A stretch of 64,000 bases of DNA, taken from the NCBI RefSeq assembly GCF_026017845.1, contig NZ_CP100416.1, forward strand, positions 3,199,962 through 3,263,961, written 5' to 3'. The DNA comes from Amycolatopsis mediterranei (lineage in GTDB: Bacteria; Actinomycetota; Actinomycetes; Mycobacteriales; Pseudonocardiaceae). Positions 8,668 through 17,294 of the stretch are shown piece after piece (the first letter of the stretch is position 1; each line of letters opens with the position of its first letter). A program made the position numbers and the translations under genes. Under the pieces are notes generated by a model. The model was not told the DNA's origin, searched no databases, and was given only the letters and a program-made list of their open reading frames with translations.

Positions 8668-9027
8668 TCACTGGCCATAGGAGAAACGAAGATCGGCGAA
8701 CAGCAGTTGGTTGAGCCGTCGCCGAAGGTGCCCGGTCTTGCTCTGGTCGGGGGCTTCGCCGGGGGTCAGCAGGGTGAATCTCAGCAAGGTCCCGCCGTCG
8801 GGCGAGGCCGTCAGCGCGAAATGTATCCGATCATCGGGCCGGCTCGGCCACAGTGAAGACCACGTGACCTGGCCGGGTTTCTCCGCGGCGAGGACTCTGG
8901 GATCGACTTCGTCGGCCAGCAAGTGAAGCCACGGACGGGTTCCCGGCCGGCGAGGCTCCACGAGCGAGTCCCAGACGACCGCCGGCGGTGCCGGCAGCGT
9001 GCGCGCCCGTGAACCGATCTCGATCAC
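8668..9027 (-). CDS. SRPBCC-superfamily small ligand-binding protein
   Basis: The 119-aa protein looks like a compact START/Bet v1-like (SRPBCC or AHSA1) domain: an N-terminal strand with R.LPAPPAVVWDSLVEPRRPG, central strands (VTWSSLWPSRPDDRIHFALTA), and DGGTLLRFTLLTP before the C-terminal helix. This fold forms a hydrophobic pocket for lipids, polyketides or other ligands, and many actinobacterial copies have no known role. The start is GTG. It converges on the merR gene, with only 10 bp between their ends. Confidence 0.75.
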   Translation of the reverse strand: MIEIGSRARTLPAPPAVVWDSLVEPRRPGTRPWLHLLADEVDPRVLAAEKPGQVTWSSLWPSRPDDRIHFALTASPDGGTLLRFTLLTPGEAPDQSKTGHLRRRLNQLLFADLRFSYGQ

Positions 9028-9078
9028 CCGAGCAGAGTATGCCGTCCCGCGATCCTCAGGCCATTGGTTTCGGGTGGC

Positions 9079-9119
9079 GGGGATTCCGCCTGGGCCGGGT
9101 CGGCCCGGGCGGAATCCCC
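9079..9119. terminator. Strong hairpin, probable terminator for the secreted-protein gene
   Basis: An 18-bp stem (9079-9096 with 9102-9119, a single G-U pair) encloses a 5-nt loop. It lies between the stop of the minus-strand secreted-protein gene at 9162 and the start region of the SRPBCC gene. Position and stability suit a factor-independent terminator, although no T-run follows, as is usual in this GC range. Confidence 0.65.
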
Positions 9120-9161
9120 TCTTCCCTCGGCGAACCGGTGGCTACCGGTGATCGGCCGGCG

Positions 9162-9539
9162 CTAGATGACGCGGAGCCAGAGGTTGACGACCGACCCGGC
9201 GTGCGACTTGTCGAACCGCGCGATCGAGCCTTTGCCGCCCGTGCGCACGGTGCCGAAGTCCGCGCCGTCTCCCCAGCCGCCGTAAACTTCGGCGCCCTTG
9301 CCGTCGGCCTTGGTGTCCTTCACCCAGCCGTTCGCCCGGACCGTGCCGCCGCCGCAGATGACCGTCCAGCCTGCTTCACCGCCGTTGACTCTCGGCTGGA
9401 ACGTATCGCCACAGGTGCCCTGGACGAGCATCCAGCCCGAGCTTGTCTCGGTGGCCGCTGCTGCCGAGCCGACCAGCACACTCCCGGACGTGACGGCCGC
9501 CAGGACGGCCGCGAAACCAACCCTCATCGCCTTGCCCAT
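9162..9539 (-). CDS. Small secreted protein of unknown function
   Basis: Starting at the ATG at 9539, which follows a clear GGGAGGAGTGCAG ribosome site, the product is 125 aa with a signal peptide of about 27 residues ending in an Ala-rich site (VGSAAAATE). The mature about 98 residues contain two cysteines (GTCGD and VICGGG), many Gly, and a C-terminal SVVNLWLRVI strand. Their spacing suggests one disulfide in a beta-rich extracellular domain. An upstream in-frame start would add a 43-residue tail with no signal-peptide logic and is rejected. The gene stands alone. Confidence 0.8.
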   Translation of the reverse strand: MGKAMRVGFAAVLAAVTSGSVLVGSAAAATETSSGWMLVQGTCGDTFQPRVNGGEAGWTVICGGGTVRANGWVKDTKADGKGAEVYGGWGDGADFGTVRTGGKGSIARFDKSHAGSVVNLWLRVI

Positions 9540-9781
9540 CTGCACTCCTCCCTTGGAGAAACGCGGCGGCTGTCCTGAAGAGTGAGTTGCTCCTGTTTGA
9601 CAGCCACCGCGCTTCGTTCGATTGCAATAGTTCTTTCCGGTCCGGTAACGAGCTTCCGATTCGTCCACTCAGTCACCGGGTTTCGTGCACGGCGTTCTGT
9701 CTATCGCTATCCGGTTGTTCATTCTCCGCCGCTCGACACTGAACAAAGATCCGTGAACAATGACATCCCGGGGTGGTTGAC

Positions 9782-12700
9782 ATGCCGAGACCGGAACGGC
9801 CGTTGGGGCCGGGTAATGATCTTGTGGTCGGCTTCGCGCGTGATCTGCGCGGTCTGCGTGATCAGGCGGGCAGGCCGTCGTACCGGCAGCTCAGCGCTCG
9901 TGCGCACTATTCGGTGGGCGCGCTGTCGCAGGCGGTGGACGGGCGCAAGCTGCCGAGCCTGCCGGTCACGCTGGCGTACGTGGCCGCGTGTGGCGGTGAC
10001 ACCGCCGACTGGGAACAGCGGTGGAAGACGGTGACCGTCGAACTGGCTGCGGAGGATGGCTGCCAGGTCGAGATGGATCGCGACAGCCGGGCGCCGTACG
10101 CGGGTTTGGCCGTTCTCGAGATAGACGACGCGGACCGGTTCTTCGGTCGGGAACGACTCGTTGCCGATCTGGTGAGGCGGCTGGGCAGGCAGCGGTTTCT
10201 CGGTGTGTTCGGGCCTTCGGGATGCGGTAAGTCGTCGTTGCTCCGCGCCGGTCTCATCGCCCATCTCCGCGAAGACCCCACGACCAAGGCCTCGCCTATT
10301 GTGCTCTTCACTCCCGGGGCGCATCCCGTGGAGGAGTGCGCCATCAATCTGGCGGGGTTGGCGGGAGTTTCGCCCGGAGAATTGCGGGACGAGGTGCTGG
10401 CCGACCCGGGCCAGCTGGGGTTGCGGATCCGGCAGATCATGGTGAACCGGCCCGCAGAGTCCGATCTGGTCCTGGTCGTGGACCAGTTCGAGGAGATCTT
10501 CACCTTGTGCACCGACCCGGCAGAACGGGACCGGTTCATCACCGCGCTGATCACCGCCGCCACGCGCCCGGACAGCCGGGCCCGAGTCGTGCTGGGCACC
10601 AGGGCCGACTTCCTGGGCCACTGCGGGCAGTACACCAGCCTCGTGGCGGCGTTGACCGATACGCAGCTGCTCGTCGGCCCGATGACCGTCGACGAGTTGC
10701 GGCTGGCGGTCACCAGGCCGGCCGAGCAACAGGAATACCGGGTGGAGACGGCACTGGTCGCCCGGCTGGTCGCCGACACGGCCGGTCAGCCCGGCGCGTT
10801 GCCGTTGGTATCCCACGCGTTGCTGCAGACCTGGCTGCGGCGGCGAGGAACCACCCTGACCCTGGCCGGGTACGAGGCGGCCGGTGGCATCGAACACGCC
10901 CTCGCTCGCACCGCGGAGGAAACGTACGCGAGTCTCGACGCCCACCAGCAAGAGGTGGCCGAACACCTCTTCCTGCGGCTCACCGCGTTGGGTGACAGTA
11001 CCGAGGACATCAAACGCCGAGTTCCGCTGGAGGAGCTCGACCACGACGAACCGGACACCGCAGTCGTCCTGGCCAGGTTGACCGAGGCGCGGCTGCTGTC
11101 CCTCGGACACCACGGCATCGAGATCGCACACGAAGCGCTGATCCGGCATTGGCCCCGGCTGCGCGGCTGGCTGGCCGAGGACCGTGACGGACACCGGATC
11201 CACCGGCGGCTCACCGAAGCCGCCGCCGAGTGGGACCGCCACGAGCGGGACGCCGGCTTGCTGTATCGAGGAGCCCGCCTCGATACCTGGGAAGGACGCC
11301 CGACCGGCCGGCTCAATGACCTCGAGCGCACCTTCCTGGCCGCCGGCTGCGACGCCGCGGAACGGGAACGCCTGGCGCGGCGGCGCCGGGTCCGGTTCAC
11401 GGTCGGTGGTCTGAGCTCGGCCGTGGTCATCGTGACCGTCCTCGCGGTGGTCGCGCTGGTCATGGCCGCCCGAGCCGACGACCAGCGGACGCTCGCGGAG
11501 GGGCGTCAGCTGGTCGCCGACGCCCGTGCGCAACTCCCGGTCGATCCCGAGCTCGGCTTACTGCTGGCTCGTGAGGCGTATCGGGTCGCGCCGTCCGAGG
11601 ACACCGAGGCCGTGCTCCGGCAAGCGACCGTCGATTCGCACATCCGGACCACGCTGGGAGGAACCAGCGTCGGGGCCCATCCTGCGGAAAGCCGCTCGTT
11701 CGGTGGCGCGGCCTTCAGCCCGGACGGGAAACATGTCGTCGCCGGTGAGGGCGGTATTGCCGGCGGCACGCTTCAGGTGCGGACTTGGGACGCCGAACAC
11801 GGCATCGGGGCCGTGACGCAGACATTGCGCACCGCCTCATCGCCGACGAGGCCGGTGTTCAGCGCGGACGGCCGTAGGATCGCGGCGCTGGGCGATGAAG
11901 GCGTGTCGGTTTGGGAGTGGGAGAAGGTCCTGGCCGGCCAAGCACAGCCGGCCGCGATGCACCCGGTGCAGGGCCTGACCTGGCGGGGCAAGGTCGCGCT
12001 CAGTTCGGACGGTCAACAGGTGGCCGTGGGCGGGAGCGATGGTGCGGTCCGCATCTGGAAAGCGGTGGGCGACGACCAGCCGACCGTGCTCCGCGGGCCC
12101 GCCGGATGGGTCCTCGGCGTGGCGTTCAGCCGAGACGGCAAGTGGCTGGCCGGCGGCGGAGCGGACGGCACGGTCCGGCTCTGGAACCTCGCCGACGGCG
12201 GGAGTCCGGCGGTGTTGGGTGGTCACGAAGGCTCAGTGGAAGCTGTGGCGTTCAGCCCGGACGGCCTCCACCTGGTGTCGGCGGGTGCCGACGGCACGGT
12301 CCGGGTTCGTGACCTCGCCCACCCGGCTGAGGCAGTGGTGCTCGGTCGGCAGGGCAGCGGCATCCTCGACATCGCCTACAGCCCCGACGGCTACTCGATC
12401 GCCAGCGCCGGCAACGACCGGACAGCGGAAATCTGGAACGCAGGCCACGCCGGCGTTCCGACGGTGTTGCGGGGGCACCGCGTCGCTGTCTGGTCTGTCG
12501 CGTTCAGCCCCGACGGAAGATCCGTCGCCGGCGTGGCTGTCGACGGGACAGTCAAGACCTGGGACGTCGACCCGGTCGGGGATCTGGTTGCCTTGCGTGG
12601 TCACGAAGGACGGCCGGCCACCGCCGCGCCCGGCCCGAACGAGCTCCCGGAGGCCAACAGCCCGGTTGCCGGCATCGCAGCCAGCGCGGACGGGCGCCTG

Positions 12701-13633
12701 GTGGTCAGCGGCGGCCAGGACGGAACCGTCCGCGTCTGGGACGTCTCCGGTGACCGCGCCCCGATCGTCCTGGCCGGCAACGGCAAACCGGTGGTCCACG
12801 TCGCCGTCAGCCCCCGCGGGCGACAGGTGGCCGCTGTCGACGAGGACGGCATCGTGGACATCTGGAAAACCGCCAACCCGGCCGCGCCGACTCGGCTGCG
12901 GGAAACCTACCCGGGTGTCCCGGTGCTGGAAGTAGGCTTCATGGCGCACGGCGACCGGCTCGTCGGCTTCGCCGCGGACGGCATCCCGTACATCTGGAAC
13001 ACCCCTGAAGACTCATCAGCCGAACCGGTTCCGGAACCATTTCTCGGTAGCACGTTGGTTGCGCCGCCGATCCGTACCGGATGGAGTCCCGATGGACGCC
13101 ACATCGCCGGAGTCGTCCGGGGCACCATCCTGCTCTGGGACCTCGAAGCCGGCGGCCTCACCGAGTTGCCCGGCGACGCCGGCCGGATTCGGACACTGGC
13201 CTTCAGCCCTGACGGAGCCCACCTCGCCGGCGCGGCCGACGACGGCACCATCCACATCTGGAACATCGCCGACCCGGCCCACCGCACCGGCCCGGTCATG
13301 TTGCGCGGCCGCGACCAGGGTGCGGTCCGGGCCATGACCTTCAGCCAAGACAGCCGCCGGCTGATCACGGTCGGCCTCGACGCCACTGTGCGAGTCTGGA
13401 AGACGACCGGTACCGGTGAACCACTGGTGTTCACCGGATTCCGCGCCGCCGCTTCGGATGTCACTTCTCTCGCCGACGGCCGATACGTCACCGCCCACGA
13501 CGACGGCGTGATCCGGATCTGGCGATGCCTCGCCTGTGGACCCATCACCGAAGTCCTCGCTCAGGCAAACCGCCACGTCACCCGAGAGCTCACCTCCGAA
13601 GAACGCCGGATGTATCTGCCCTCGAGCCGTTGA
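9782..13633 (+). CDS. HTH-STAND NTPase-WD40 signalling protein, 1283 aa
   Basis: Domains in order: an Xre-like helix-turn-helix at the N-terminus (about 15-75, with YRQLSARAHYSVGALSQAVDGRKLPS); an nSTAND1-type P-loop ATPase with FGRE.LV, Walker A GPSGCGKSS at about 144-152 and Walker B LVLVVDQFEEIF at about 229-240; a single hydrophobic segment at about 537-563; and some 13 WD40 blades from about 640 to the end, recognised by recurring FSPDG...VASAG.DGTVR.WD patterns. The architecture suggests a receptor-like switch: the propeller senses a ligand or protein, the ATPase oligomerises, and the HTH-like part provides output. Such proteins are frequent in actinomycetes and occasionally linked to phage defence. 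ATG 9782 has a GGGGTGG ribosome site; GTG 9773 is the alternative. Confidence 0.88.
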   Translation: MPRPERPLGPGNDLVVGFARDLRGLRDQAGRPSYRQLSARAHYSVGALSQAVDGRKLPSLPVTLAYVAACGGDTADWEQRWKTVTVELAAEDGCQVEMDRDSRAPYAGLAVLEIDDADRFFGRERLVADLVRRLGRQRFLGVFGPSGCGKSSLLRAGLIAHLREDPTTKASPIVLFTPGAHPVEECAINLAGLAGVSPGELRDEVLADPGQLGLRIRQIMVNRPAESDLVLVVDQFEEIFTLCTDPAERDRFITALITAATRPDSRARVVLGTRADFLGHCGQYTSLVAALTDTQLLVGPMTVDELRLAVTRPAEQQEYRVETALVARLVADTAGQPGALPLVSHALLQTWLRRRGTTLTLAGYEAAGGIEHALARTAEETYASLDAHQQEVAEHLFLRLTALGDSTEDIKRRVPLEELDHDEPDTAVVLARLTEARLLSLGHHGIEIAHEALIRHWPRLRGWLAEDRDGHRIHRRLTEAAAEWDRHERDAGLLYRGARLDTWEGRPTGRLNDLERTFLAAGCDAAERERLARRRRVRFTVGGLSSAVVIVTVLAVVALVMAARADDQRTLAEGRQLVADARAQLPVDPELGLLLAREAYRVAPSEDTEAVLRQATVDSHIRTTLGGTSVGAHPAESRSFGGAAFSPDGKHVVAGEGGIAGGTLQVRTWDAEHGIGAVTQTLRTASSPTRPVFSADGRRIAALGDEGVSVWEWEKVLAGQAQPAAMHPVQGLTWRGKVALSSDGQQVAVGGSDGAVRIWKAVGDDQPTVLRGPAGWVLGVAFSRDGKWLAGGGADGTVRLWNLADGGSPAVLGGHEGSVEAVAFSPDGLHLVSAGADGTVRVRDLAHPAEAVVLGRQGSGILDIAYSPDGYSIASAGNDRTAEIWNAGHAGVPTVLRGHRVAVWSVAFSPDGRSVAGVAVDGTVKTWDVDPVGDLVALRGHEGRPATAAPGPNELPEANSPVAGIAASADGRLVVSGGQDGTVRVWDVSGDRAPIVLAGNGKPVVHVAVSPRGRQVAAVDEDGIVDIWKTANPAAPTRLRETYPGVPVLEVGFMAHGDRLVGFAADGIPYIWNTPEDSSAEPVPEPFLGSTLVAPPIRTGWSPDGRHIAGVVRGTILLWDLEAGGLTELPGDAGRIRTLAFSPDGAHLAGAADDGTIHIWNIADPAHRTGPVMLRGRDQGAVRAMTFSQDSRRLITVGLDATVRVWKTTGTGEPLVFTGFRAAASDVTSLADGRYVTAHDDGVIRIWRCLACGPITEVLAQANRHVTRELTSEERRMYLPSSR

Positions 13634-13660
13634 CTGGCGCTCTTCGGGCGGTTACGTCTT

Positions 13661-13700
13661 GCTGTCGGCAGTCGGTGCTGTGACACCGACTGCCGACAGC
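13661..13700. terminator. Bidirectional hairpin terminator between convergent genes
   Basis: A perfect 17-bp stem (13661-13677 with 13684-13700) and a 6-nt loop lie in the 83-bp gap between the ends of the STAND-WD40 gene (+) and the monooxygenase gene (-). Placement between convergent stops suggests it ends transcription from both sides. Confidence 0.85.
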
Positions 13701-13716
13701 GCGGCGTCAGCGCCCG

Positions 13717-14937
13717 TTATTCGGGCAGAGCGTTCTGGGCCATGCGCTGCCGGCCGATCCGGGCTGCCTGCCGCACTACGGAGAACCCGTAGGCGGTCAT
13801 CTCACGCTCGTAGCCGGCCAGAGCCGCGGCCAGGGGCAGACCGCCGTCGACGACCTCCTTGAGCGCGCGACCGAGTAGGGCGCCGTCCCGCATCGCGACG
13901 TTGGCCCCTCGCCCCAAAGTGGGGGTCATCGCGTGGATCGCGTCGCCGAGCAGGGTGACGCGGGTGGGCGCGTCCAGTGTGGCGGGCACACTGGTGTACA
14001 TCTCGACGAGGAAGAACGAGGCGGCGTCCGCGTTGCCGACGACCTCGGCGGCACCGCCGGGCCAGTTCTGGAGGAGCCCGGCGGCGATCCCGCGCAGTTG
14101 CTCCGCCGGAAGCGTGCGCATCCCCGCGGCGGTGGCCGGAAAGAACTCGTGGCGGCCGCCGACGATGGTCACCACGTAGTCGTCCTGATCGGACATGCTC
14201 GTCCCCGGGGCGAACCGCTGTGCGGCCTGGGCGGGAGAGGTCGGGAAGCGCACCGAACCGAGCCCGAGGAAGACCTTCCGTTCGTCCGAGGCGATCGTGA
14301 AGACGTCGGTGAGGGTCTCGGCCGGGACCAGTGGTTCGGCGACGGCCATCGGCAGGCGTCCGTAGATCGCGGTGATGCCCGCGTCGACGGTCTCGCACCG
14401 CGGGGCCCGGTGCCGGCGGACGGCCGAACGGATGCCGTCCGCGCCGGCCAGGACGTCACCGTGCGCCGTGGAGCCGTCGGTGAAGTACGCGGTCACCCCG
14501 TCGGCGGTGTTCTCGTAGCGCTGCACCGTCTTGCCGAACTGCACGGCGTCCTCCAGGCCGGCGAGCAGGATCTGGCGCAGGGTGGCCCGGTCGACGTTCG
14601 CGTGGACGGCGGGGCCGTCGTGCGCGGGCCAGACCTGGCCGTGGTCGTCCCGCGCCGGCAGGCGTTTGAGGACCGACAGGTCGGTGCCCAGGATCGTGGT
14701 GAACGGCTCGGTGTACTGGGCCGTCGCCTCGAACACGGCGTACAGCTGGGCGGGGAGCACCTCTCGCGCGGCGTTGATCGCGTCGGCGTCCAGGTGCAGG
14801 CGGTAGCCCTGCGGCCGGTCCCACGGGCCCGCGTCGCGTTCGAAGACCGCGACGTCGATTCCGTGTCCCCGCAGCGACTGGGCAAGGGTGAGCCCGCCGA
14901 GACCGGCGCCGACGACAAGAACCTTCAGTTCAGACAT
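13717..14937 (-). CDS. FAD-dependent monooxygenase (PHBH/UbiH-like fold)
   Basis: From ATG 14937 the product is 406 aa. It has the dinucleotide-binding motif VVGAGLGGLTLAQSLRGHGIDV at the N-terminus, a second FAD contact GDVLAGADGIRSAVRRH near residue 165, and the conserved GDAIHAMTPTLGRGANVAMRDGALLG motif near 310. These place it in the class A aromatic-hydroxylase family, which uses NAD(P)H and O2 to hydroxylate phenolic or polyketide-like substrates. The in-frame upstream extension to 15240 has no family sequence and is excluded. An imperfect inverted repeat just upstream could be its operator. The substrate is unknown. Confidence 0.88.
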   Translation of the reverse strand: MSELKVLVVGAGLGGLTLAQSLRGHGIDVAVFERDAGPWDRPQGYRLHLDADAINAAREVLPAQLYAVFEATAQYTEPFTTILGTDLSVLKRLPARDDHGQVWPAHDGPAVHANVDRATLRQILLAGLEDAVQFGKTVQRYENTADGVTAYFTDGSTAHGDVLAGADGIRSAVRRHRAPRCETVDAGITAIYGRLPMAVAEPLVPAETLTDVFTIASDERKVFLGLGSVRFPTSPAQAAQRFAPGTSMSDQDDYVVTIVGGRHEFFPATAAGMRTLPAEQLRGIAAGLLQNWPGGAAEVVGNADAASFFLVEMYTSVPATLDAPTRVTLLGDAIHAMTPTLGRGANVAMRDGALLGRALKEVVDGGLPLAAALAGYEREMTAYGFSVVRQAARIGRQRMAQNALPE

Positions 14938-14942
14938 GATCC

Positions 14943-14969
14943 GTCCCTTGTGCGTGATCGACAAAGGAC
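14943..14969. promoter_or_regulatory. Imperfect inverted repeat upstream of the monooxygenase
   Basis: GTCCCTTGT and ACAAAGGAC form 9-bp arms with one mismatch around a 9-nt spacer. They sit 6 bp upstream of the monooxygenase ATG at 14937, where a repressor would block transcription or early translation. The regulator is unidentified. Confidence 0.35.
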
Positions 14970-15072
14970 GTACAGGTGGCCCATGACCGGGCACTTGCAC
15001 GAACACCGGAACGTCACCCGGACTACCTACCGGGCAGTGGCTTTCGTACGTCGAGCTTGATCGTAACGCCCG

Positions 15073-15219
15073 GTGGCCGCGCTCGACAAGCCGGGCCGAC
15101 CGTGGCGTGTCGGTGCCACCAACCCGCCCGAACCGGGGAGTGCGTTCACCGCAGAGCCCGAGACGGAACACGAGGTGCGGCGGCGCATCGATCGGGCGGA
15201 ACGCCTGATTCGCGGCTGA
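15073..15219 (+). CDS. Possible 48-aa ORF or gene remnant
   Basis: In the 372-bp gap between the monooxygenase and the next gene, a GTG at 15073 opens a 48-codon frame directly after an in-frame TAA. The product ends in an ordered-looking charged segment (EHEVRRRIDRAERLIRG), which is more protein-like than random frames in this composition. It has no ribosome site. It may be the tail of a decayed gene or a small real protein. The rest of the gap holds nothing else I can identify. Confidence 0.25.
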   Translation: MAALDKPGRPWRVGATNPPEPGSAFTAEPETEHEVRRRIDRAERLIRG

Positions 15220-15309
15220 TCCGCTCCGGCTGCACTGCACTAACGAAACGTCGGCTGGGAAAGAAAGTCCGTTGCCGCGAAGTCTCTGCGGCTGGCACGA
15301 TCACCGGCC

Positions 15310-15714
15310 ATGACCACGGATCCGGCCATCGGCTTGCGCAACGTGGCGACGGGGTGCGTCGGGCTGGTGGCCACTCGGTTCGGCCGCCAGTTGGACTGGA
15401 GCCTGAACAGCCTCGGCGAGCTCGACGCCGTGTGCGCCGAACTGCTGTCCGAGGGTTCGTTGGACGGGCAGCGCTTCGACCTGTGGTGGAAGTTGATCGG
15501 GGCCTACACCGGCGAGGTCCTCGTGCGTGCGTACGGCGGAGAGTGGACCACGCACGAGGAGACGCCTGGCGCCTATGTCGTGATGGTGAGCGGAGCCACC
15601 GCGTTCCCCTTCGGCATCGCCGAGCGGGTTCTGTCGGGCGAGCCGTTCAAAAGCCTTGCGTCGTTCGGCCGGGTGTTCCCCGCGATCGTCGAACGCGCGG
15701 AACGCCGCGACTGA
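15310..15714 (+). CDS. Hypothetical protein, 134 aa
   Basis: This is a soluble, acidic, mixed alpha/beta protein with no signal peptide. It contains a DLWWKLIGAYTGEVLVRAYGGEW segment followed by VVMVSG...FPFGIAERVLSGEPFKSLASF, a pattern I have seen in unannotated actinobacterial proteins of 130-150 aa but cannot tie to a function. The ATG at 15310 is preceded by about 90 bp without a gene. It converges on the second monooxygenase gene (ends at 15714 and 15740). Confidence 0.65.
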   Translation: MTTDPAIGLRNVATGCVGLVATRFGRQLDWSLNSLGELDAVCAELLSEGSLDGQRFDLWWKLIGAYTGEVLVRAYGGEWTTHEETPGAYVVMVSGATAFPFGIAERVLSGEPFKSLASFGRVFPAIVERAERRD

Positions 15715-15739
15715 CCGGCGGCCGCACCGGCGCTGCCGG

Positions 15740-17179
15740 TCAGTGCGGCTCGCCGAACCAGTGGCCGAGGGCCGGTTCGAGGTCGTCCGGGTTGCCTGCC
15801 CAGCACACGTAGCCGTCCGGGCGAATGAGCATCGGTTCCGTACCGGCGCCCTGACCCGCGCGGTCGACCCGGTCGTGCCAGAGGGCGGCGACCTTGGCGA
15901 ACCGGTCGGCCGGATCGAGCAGGACGCCGCGCCCGCGCCGCAGCAGTTCGTGCGACCGGACCGGGCCGAGGTCCAGGTCCGGCGCGGGAAGGCCGACGAG
16001 CGGCCGGCCCTCGGTGCCCGGCATCGGGTAGCGGATGCCCATCCCGGACAGCACGTCGTCGAGGAAGTACTGCACGTCCCGCAGTTGGGTCAGCGCGGCG
16101 AACAGTTCCTTGGTGGCCACCAGGTCCGGGTCGCGCGTGCCCTGCTGGTCCATCAACAGGCTCTGCGCCTGGACGTTGCGCAGCACGGCGGCCGCCACCG
16201 GGTGGCGTTCGGCGTGGTAGGTGTCGAGCAGGTGGTCCGGGGCCCAGCCGTGCACCGCGGCACCGAGTTTCCACCCCAGGTTGAGCGCGTCCTGGATCCC
16301 GGTGTTCATGCCCTGGGCGCCGATCGGGAGGTGGACGTGGGCGGCGTCGCCGGCCAGGAACACCCGTCCGTGCCGGTACTGCGCGGCCTGCCGGGCCGCG
16401 TTGGTGATGCGGCGGGCGTAGCGCAGTTCGAGCAGCTGCACCCGGGAGCCGAAGACGGCGGACAGCCCGTCGCGGATCTCGGCTTCGGTGACCGGGACCT
16501 CCCGGGGCAGCGATCGGCCCGGCCCTCCCAGGGAGAGCCGGCGCAGGGGCCTGCCCTGCGGGTCGGTGCCGAGCGGGAACACCGATGCCCAGTGCCCGTC
16601 CTCGCTGCGGGTGTGCGTCATCACCGGGTCGTCGCCGCTCAACCGCACGTCGGCGGCGACGGTGGTCATCGTGCCCGGCCTGCCGGGGAACTCGGCCCCC
16701 AGCAACGACCGCACCGTGCTGCGGCCGCCGTCGGCCGCGACCAGGTAACGCGAGCGGACGACACGGCCGCTCGCGAAGGTCGCGGTGACCCCGTCCTCGT
16801 CCTGGGAGAGTCCGGTCAGTTCGTGGTCTCGTCGCACGGAGATGCCTTGTGCGGCAAGGTGTTGTTCGAGGAACCCTTCGATCACCGCCTGCGGGATGGA
16901 CCGCCAAGGATGGCGGTGCCTGCCCTGGGTGAGCGAGAGCGTGATCCCGGCGAAGTGCGCGGTGCCGGTCGGGTGATTTCCCGTGGCCAGCAACGGTTCC
17001 AGCAGGCCGCGCTGGTCGAAGGCTTCCTGGGTGCGGGACTGCACGCCGCCCGCCTTCGACAACGTGCTGCGCTGCGGCAGCTTGTCGACCAGCAGGGTCG
17101 GCACGCCCGCCACCCGCAGTTCGTTGGCCAGCGTCAGGCCGGTCGGGCCCGCGCCGACGATGAGCACGTCGGTGTCCAT
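15740..17179 (-). CDS. FAD-dependent aromatic-ring/polyketide monooxygenase (PheA/TfdB type)
   Basis: This 479-aa enzyme has VLIVGAGPTGLTLANELRVAGV at the N-terminus, the second FAD site VAADGGRSTVRSLLGAEF, and the third motif RVFLAGDAAHVHLPIGAQGMNTGIQDALNLGWKL. A thioredoxin-like C-terminal domain ends with a typical LIRPDGYVCWAG segment. The layout matches large class A hydroxylases that act on phenols, anthracyclines or rifamycins. A Lrp-type regulator is divergent from it across 115 bp and is the obvious candidate regulator. The true substrate cannot be read from sequence; drug inactivation is one possibility. Confidence 0.9.
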   Translation of the reverse strand: MDTDVLIVGAGPTGLTLANELRVAGVPTLLVDKLPQRSTLSKAGGVQSRTQEAFDQRGLLEPLLATGNHPTGTAHFAGITLSLTQGRHRHPWRSIPQAVIEGFLEQHLAAQGISVRRDHELTGLSQDEDGVTATFASGRVVRSRYLVAADGGRSTVRSLLGAEFPGRPGTMTTVAADVRLSGDDPVMTHTRSEDGHWASVFPLGTDPQGRPLRRLSLGGPGRSLPREVPVTEAEIRDGLSAVFGSRVQLLELRYARRITNAARQAAQYRHGRVFLAGDAAHVHLPIGAQGMNTGIQDALNLGWKLGAAVHGWAPDHLLDTYHAERHPVAAAVLRNVQAQSLLMDQQGTRDPDLVATKELFAALTQLRDVQYFLDDVLSGMGIRYPMPGTEGRPLVGLPAPDLDLGPVRSHELLRRGRGVLLDPADRFAKVAALWHDRVDRAGQGAGTEPMLIRPDGYVCWAGNPDDLEPALGHWFGEPH

Positions 17180-17294
17180 GAATTCTCCTTGGCTGGGTCG
17201 ATCGGGGACGAGAGCAACGCTCCGCCGGAGGGCGCAGGCAAGCCAGAAACGAGCTGGTTTGCGCCGGTATCCGACGCGAACTACGCTCGGTACG

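Noticed and set aside
9719..11533. 604-aa minus-strand frame opposite the STAND-WD40 gene
   Set aside because: Shadow of a real gene; no family sequence.
13661..13700. Perfect inverted repeat as an operator
   Set aside because: It lies between the stops of convergent genes, so it is a terminator.
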